This document shows positions 59,245-64,000 of a stretch of 64,000 nucleotides of DNA, piece by piece. Within the stretch, counting starts at the first letter, position 1; each line of letters opens with the position of its first letter. This stretch comes from Artocarpus heterophyllus. Lineage: Eukaryota; Streptophyta; Magnoliopsida; Rosales; Moraceae. A model generated the notes under the pieces. The model was not told the origin of the DNA. It saw only the letters and a list, made by a program, of their open reading frames with translations, and did not search any database. Location of the stretch: the NCBI GenBank assembly GCA_025403435.1, contig CM046345.1, forward strand, positions 5,645,451 through 5,709,450, written 5' to 3'. Made by a program: the position numbers and the translations under genes.

Positions 59245-60603
59245 TTATGAAATGACAAACTCTTGTTCCGATCGCTGCTTTGTGCTATCAAGAGAATGAC
59301 AACTGCTAAAACTTGAAGAAATACCAACAGAACAACCATTCTCTGAGGCTAAGCTAACAGCATGATGAGCACTTTTAAATTTAGAAAAAAGATAAAGAAT
59401 CGACACGGTCCTTTTGTCTTGCTCCTTCGGGCTGCTTGCTAAAAGGGTGTTGCTAGAACTTGAATGTGTTGTGGATAAATGACAATCCGTATCGATTGAC
59501 ATTACCTCCTCGTTGAGGGAGCTTGTAAACTCTGGTGAATCCTGTGAAGTACTGGTAGAAGAAGAGCTCACATCTATCATCATTGGCTCTATACAGGTTG
59601 AGCTCAAAACAGAACCAGCATCTAAGCTCCCTGTCTGCGTGGAGGGTGGACTTAATTTGCATCGAGAACCTTGTTTAAGCTTCACCAGGGTCGACTCTGC
59701 ACCAAATAAAAAGGAAAGTAGGGACAAAGATCAGGACTTCACGACTTCAAAATTCTTGAAATAAACAATATGAAATTATTAAATACCCCACAACATTTGC
59801 TTCTAAAATTATTCAATTACTAAATCCAACATTCAAAATTCAAGTTAACAGCTACATTAGATTACAGTTAACTAATTGGAATGTACCAATCATAGTAATA
59901 TGGTAACAAAAATGATATAAAGTCGAACACAGCGTAGGAAGCAACTCGTTGTTAAGTGTATATCGGAAATGATGGTACAGATAATTTAAGCCATTTCTGT
60001 AGAAGAAATAGAAGTTCAACATTTTTTTTTCTCCAGCTTGTAATGTTCTATGAAATAAAAGATAAACCCATATCTAGTTTAAACATGATCTATACATATG
60101 ACCATGAGAAATATCTATGAATTTCCTCAAAAAGGTCCACTATTTTTTTAGCATAAAAGTTGCGATTTTCGGAGAGCGGACATAGTAAATTTCAGAAATC
60201 ACTTAAACATTCCTTAAAAAAATCAGAAACCGCTGCTAAGTCAAATTTAGGCGTTCTCAACATTTGGGTGCGAAAAAAAAAAAATCTGACTTCATGTTTA
60301 ATTTCGTATTTTCCTTCATTTTCTCTTCAAACAAACAGATAAACCGATTCACAAAAGCCATAAACAGAAAATAAGCCACTAAAAATCGAGCTAACTAGGG
60401 TCCCAAACCAATTAATCACAAATCGAAAACCAGATCCATGTAATCATTAAAAGAAATTAAAGACTAAGATGGAGAAATTAGCGAGGAAGGAGAGAGAAAA
60501 AGAAGTTACCGTAGATAGAGAGAGAATCATCCTTGGGAATCTTGGAAGGAGGCCTTTCCAAGCTCTCCAGCGAAGAAGACGACGCTCTTATCTTCCCAAA
60601 CAT
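59245..60603 (-). CDS. Plant serine-rich protein of unknown function, two exons
   Basis: Exon 1 is 60,603-60,510 (starts MFGKIRASSSSLESLERPPS, ends SIY plus one base), with a G/GTAACT donor. The intron is 813 bp. The acceptor TTTGGTGCAG/AG precedes exon 2, 59,696-59,245. The splice gives KDDSLSIYESTLVKLKQG in frame and a total of 181 residues. The protein is rich in Ser and Thr, with an acidic MSIDTDCHLS stretch and a conserved-looking SILYLFSKFKSAHHA patch near residue 130. There is no signal peptide or membrane segment. The N-terminal block looks like that of a conserved plant-specific family I cannot name. A CT-rich 5' leader (60,604-60,640) fits a plant promoter. Structure is well supported; function is unknown. 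Confidence 0.75.
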
Positions 60604-60639
60604 CTTTCTCTCTCTTTCTTTGTTTCTCTCTCTAGGATT

Positions 60640-62926
60640 TGATTGTGAAATGACTCTGATGGAGTTAAAAGACGAAAATGGAGGAAATTCTGATCTTTGT
60701 GGCGGGGAGGACGGATATAAGAGCGGGAACCGTGCCAAGCACTCTTTTTTTCACTTCCACTGTTTCATATTGGGCTGGGCTTGTCACTCATGTTAATACA
60801 AAGGGAAATTATGTCGAGGGGAATTTTCATAAATGTAAAAGATTTATTTTTTATATATACTATATATATATATATATATGGTATAATTTAATATATAATA
60901 TTAATGATAATGTAGCATAAATTTTTTTTAAATATTAGAAAAAGAAACAAAACTTTTTAATATGCCATACATATTGGCCTGTGCTTGTCACACATATTCG
61001 TAGTAATGGACTATGATTGGGTACATTTTGGGGCCCAAGCTGCAATCGATGAAATATAGCACACTAATATGGTTTTCCTAAGTAATATGCAATTTGGTGT
61101 GCAATTCTAAACCATATTAACGATTTTAAACCATGGGAATGGTTTAAACTAGTATTTAGTGAAATAATAACTGAGGCTGGGATAGTTTTAAACCTGCTTA
61201 AACCTTTAAAATTCAAACTTTACTCCCCTCAAGTTTGGGTGATTTCGAACTATTTTTTACAATAAAATCATTCTCATCCTCGTTTTCTTTTATAAGCTAT
61301 AATTTTCTAAATATCAATTCTCGTTTTAAAGCTTTACATTCCAAATGTCAATTTAAAACCACTATTTTAAACCACACAATTTAAAACCTACAATTCAAAC
61401 CATACAATTTTAAACCAAACCTGCACACCAAACAAACCCTAAAAAGGTCAAAATTCTTTTAGATGACACATATTTATCCAATCTTTAACCCAAAATAGTT
61501 GAGAATTATATTCATTAAAAATAATACGTTTCAAAATTTCTCGTAGAAAAAAAAATAAAATTGAAAACCAATGCCACAATAGATGTATTTCTCAAATTGG
61601 TCCATAAAAAGTTTTTTTTGAAAGATTTGAAGAGATATAAAAAGTATATAGCCATTTTTTTTTTTGGTGAAATATATAGCTATTATTATAATGATATTCA
61701 CATTTTATATTCAAAAAAAAAAAAGTATAGTTGGAACTTCTTTGAATTACCTATGCATTCTGCCATCATTTTCAGTTGAACGATCCACTAATCCAAATTG
61801 AAAAAGAAACGAACTCTTTCAATTTTTTTGGGTTGTCGCCTTTAATGATGTTTATGATTTTAAATTTTATTACTTGTAAAAACAGCAAAATGGTAGGTTG
61901 GTTCTTCCATAAGATTATTCATTTCAATTCTATTATGGTCTATTATGGTTTGCGTTAGTCATGAAGCATAAAGTTTTTTTCTCTTTCTTTTAGGGATATT
62001 TTTAAATACGTGTATATTTCGCTCGATCACAATACATCAAACCCCTAGTTAAAAGTCCCGAATCTACAACATGCTTCACAATTTAGCTCATCTCATTTTT
62101 AAGATCAAGCCAAAGTGTCTTTTTTTTTTAAAAAAAAAAAAAAATCAAGGCGAAGTTTTTCTTCTTTTTTTTTTTGGTGGTGGGACCTAATAATGAATGA
62201 TATGCAACTAATGAACGGAATGATCAGATAAGTACAAAAAATCAACAAATTTTTTTCCCAATAAAATACAAGTATTTGTCACTCTAGTCGATCAGTTTCT
62301 CCAAAATAGTCTTCTTATTAAACCACGTCGTCGCACTTTAGGCTTGATATCTTGAGCTGAAATAAAAATTAAATCAAACAAAACATGTTAAATTTAGTTT
62401 TAAAAAAAAAGACAAAAAAAAAATTTAAAAATGAGACCAATTATACTCTTGGGGTGAATCATTTACTATGACAAAATGTCAAAAGAGATATTTTTAATGA
62501 CAAAAAGCCATTTCCTGGAAATGAAGTCATACAATGTCCAAGTGACCAAATGTTCCATAATCTATACTTACAGGATCAAATATATTTTTTAGTCCTTGAA
62601 CTGTAGGCGAAATCTCATTTTGATTTCTGATGTCTAACACATCTCAGTATGAATCCATGATCTACCAACTTGTCACAAATTAGTCCTTTCACTCGTCCGG
62701 CTATTAAAATCTCAACTGAAGAAGGCACAAGCTTCCTTCTTAATAGTTGTGACCTAAATCGCACATGGTCCTTACGTGCTATTTAGAACTCATTCTAGAA
62801 GAGCTAATTTGGAAAATTTTCATAAATTGAGAACTCATTCTGCAAAGTTTTAAAAGTAAGGAACCAAAACGGTGTTCCGCCTATAGTTCAAGAACTAAAA
62901 ATGAGATGAACCCTTAGTTATATGAG
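60640..62926. other. Intergenic region between two minus-strand genes
   Basis: It holds the promoter side of the serine-rich gene, an (AT)n stretch (60,850-60,880), repeated taaaacca/ggtttaaa words at 61,100-61,440 that may be a worn MITE, and poly-A/T runs. No gene is seen. The part nearest 62,926 is the 3' flank of the kinase gene. Confidence 0.45.
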
Positions 62927-64000
62927 TTAGGACGGGTCACCTTTTAACCGCCCGGCTTGATATAAAGCTTCTTCTGCGAGGGGTCTCCATTGTTCTGCAC
63001 ATGAGTAGTTGATTCCCAGACCAACACTAAGTCCTCTCAATAGATGCACTGTCCGCAAAACAGAAAACAACTCCTCTGGAAAAGCCTACTCATAGCCCAA
63101 AAAAAGAATTACATTGTAGTCAAACTCGGAAGGAAACTCTTATAAAGAGACTTCTATAATAGGGTATGAAAAACCACCCTGCCCATAGGGCTTTATATTG
63201 GAGTGCCATATATGTATCGGGTTTTGTTAGTCGGTATACTTTTTAATTTATTTGTACGTGATTTTGATCAGATCTAATGTCCAAAAATGGACTAAAATAC
63301 CCTACCTGTAGAAAGCTCGACTAATTATTTGTTTCATCTTCCCAACTCTACTTCCACTTAACGTGTTTATATCTCATTACCAATTAAGACCAACAATTAG
63401 CTACAAAAGACCACAAGAACAACATCATTTGACAGTAAAACATTTCCATACATTACACCCTATTATTTTGAATTAAGATATAGGAAGCAAACTGAAGTCT
63501 AAGAACATGCCCGACCTTGAATCACCTGACACTTAAAACCATTTCTCCAAATCCTTAAAATTTACGTGTTTATGTAATTTGGCAATCATCATAAAGATAA
63601 ACGTACCACAACACCAACTTTTTTTATCGAAGAATCCTCTGAGAAAGGCTGCAGCATCGTCACTCCAGGCGGTAATTTTGTGTCGAACATTGTTTGTGCC
63701 AACTTAAACAGTTCCTCCTGCTCGTTGTTACAGTTTGCCAAGGTTTTTACCCCAAGGTCCCTATAAAATAAGTGAAAAAAAAAAACCAAATCTCAGTCTT
63801 AGCAAATCATGGGGCATCCACAAAAACCGAGCAGGAAAACAGTCCTTTAAACTGAGCATATTTTTTCATATAACCCAGTCCACCATGTAAGTAACCTTAT
63901 CAAAAAGTTAAAAGATAGAAATAAAGGTTTAAAAAATTCCCATTTAGCTGAGAAAACTTAATTACCTGTAGCTCTCTGATGCCCTTACAGGGTCACCATC
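62927..64000 (-). CDS. ABC1K (activity of bc1 complex kinase) family protein, last three exons, partial at window edge
   Basis: Three exons are visible on the minus strand: 64,000-63,966 (DGDPVRASESY, continuing off the window), 63,760-63,607, and 63,085-62,927 with a TAA stop. Junctions are TACAG/GTAAT, TTTTATAG/GGACC, TTGTG/GTACGT and GAGTAG/GCTTTT, and phases agree throughout. The product includes LAQTMFDTKLPPGVTMLQPF and SEDSSIKKVG, then FPEELFSVLRTVHLLRGLSV and NYSCAEQWRPLAEEAL. This is the C-terminal part of plant ABC1K atypical kinases, which act in plastids and mitochondria on prenylquinone metabolism and stress responses. The kinase core is outside the window, so the subfamily cannot be fixed. 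Confidence 0.85.

Noticed and set aside
61060..61440. Candidate MITE with ggtttaaa/taaaacca words
   Set aside because: Inverted similarity of the ends is weak and no TSD could be placed.

Overview
The window is dicot-like plant nuclear DNA. It is AT-rich, has intron-containing genes with GT-AG junctions, and is mostly transposable elements and their wreckage. Only two host genes look intact, both on the minus strand at the right end: a two-exon serine-rich protein of unknown function (59,245-60,603) and the last exons of an ABC1K atypical kinase that runs off the right edge (62,927-64,000).

The backbone is an old tandem segmental duplication. Unit 1 begins near 1,525 and ends near 43,518. 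Unit 2 follows at once and ends near 58,440. Each unit carries a broken GH19 chitinase fragment, a small group of related gene-like units of unknown function with TATA boxes, and a 526-bp CACTA-ended foldback element. The units differ by later events: a retrotransposon nest of about 31 kb in unit 1 (about 3,115-34,298), a local 0.73-kb duplication in unit 1 (41,772-43,217), and in unit 2 a solo LTR (46,172-49,268) and a foldback MITE (56,243-56,725).

The nest has several layers. A very decayed plus-strand Ty3/gypsy element supplies the RT/RNase H/integrase debris from 23,850 and the 3' LTR at 32,000-34,259. Part of its pol is amplified into five tandem 939-bp copies (26,723-31,388), and a solo LTR sits in its RNase H region (24,290-26,463). 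Its RT region is cut by a minus-strand Ty3/gypsy element (5' LTR 20,399-23,849, gag, protease, RT, RNase H, integrase, truncated at about 4,035). That pol is cut by a solo LTR of the same family (6,178-18,257, TSD AACTC). That solo LTR is in turn cut by a young 8,987-bp LTR element (9,066-18,052, TSD TCATA, two 2,362-bp LTRs that look almost identical).

The youngest element is the most unusual thing here. It has LTRs, a tRNA-Met-type primer binding site and a polypurine tract, but I see no gag or pol. Instead it carries two sense-oriented intronless ORFs. One is a LOG-family (cytokinin riboside 5'-monophosphate phosphoribohydrolase-like) protein. The other is a basic protein with a C-x2-C-x4-C-x3-C cluster that resembles the cysteine-rich nucleic-acid-binding proteins of carlavirus-type plant RNA viruses. 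It reads as a non-autonomous retrotransposon with captured cargo. The LOG copy has lost the usual catalytic Arg motif, so its function is open.

Family assignments come from recognised motifs, not database searches. Boundaries backed by target-site duplications are exact to the base; other boundaries are approximate.
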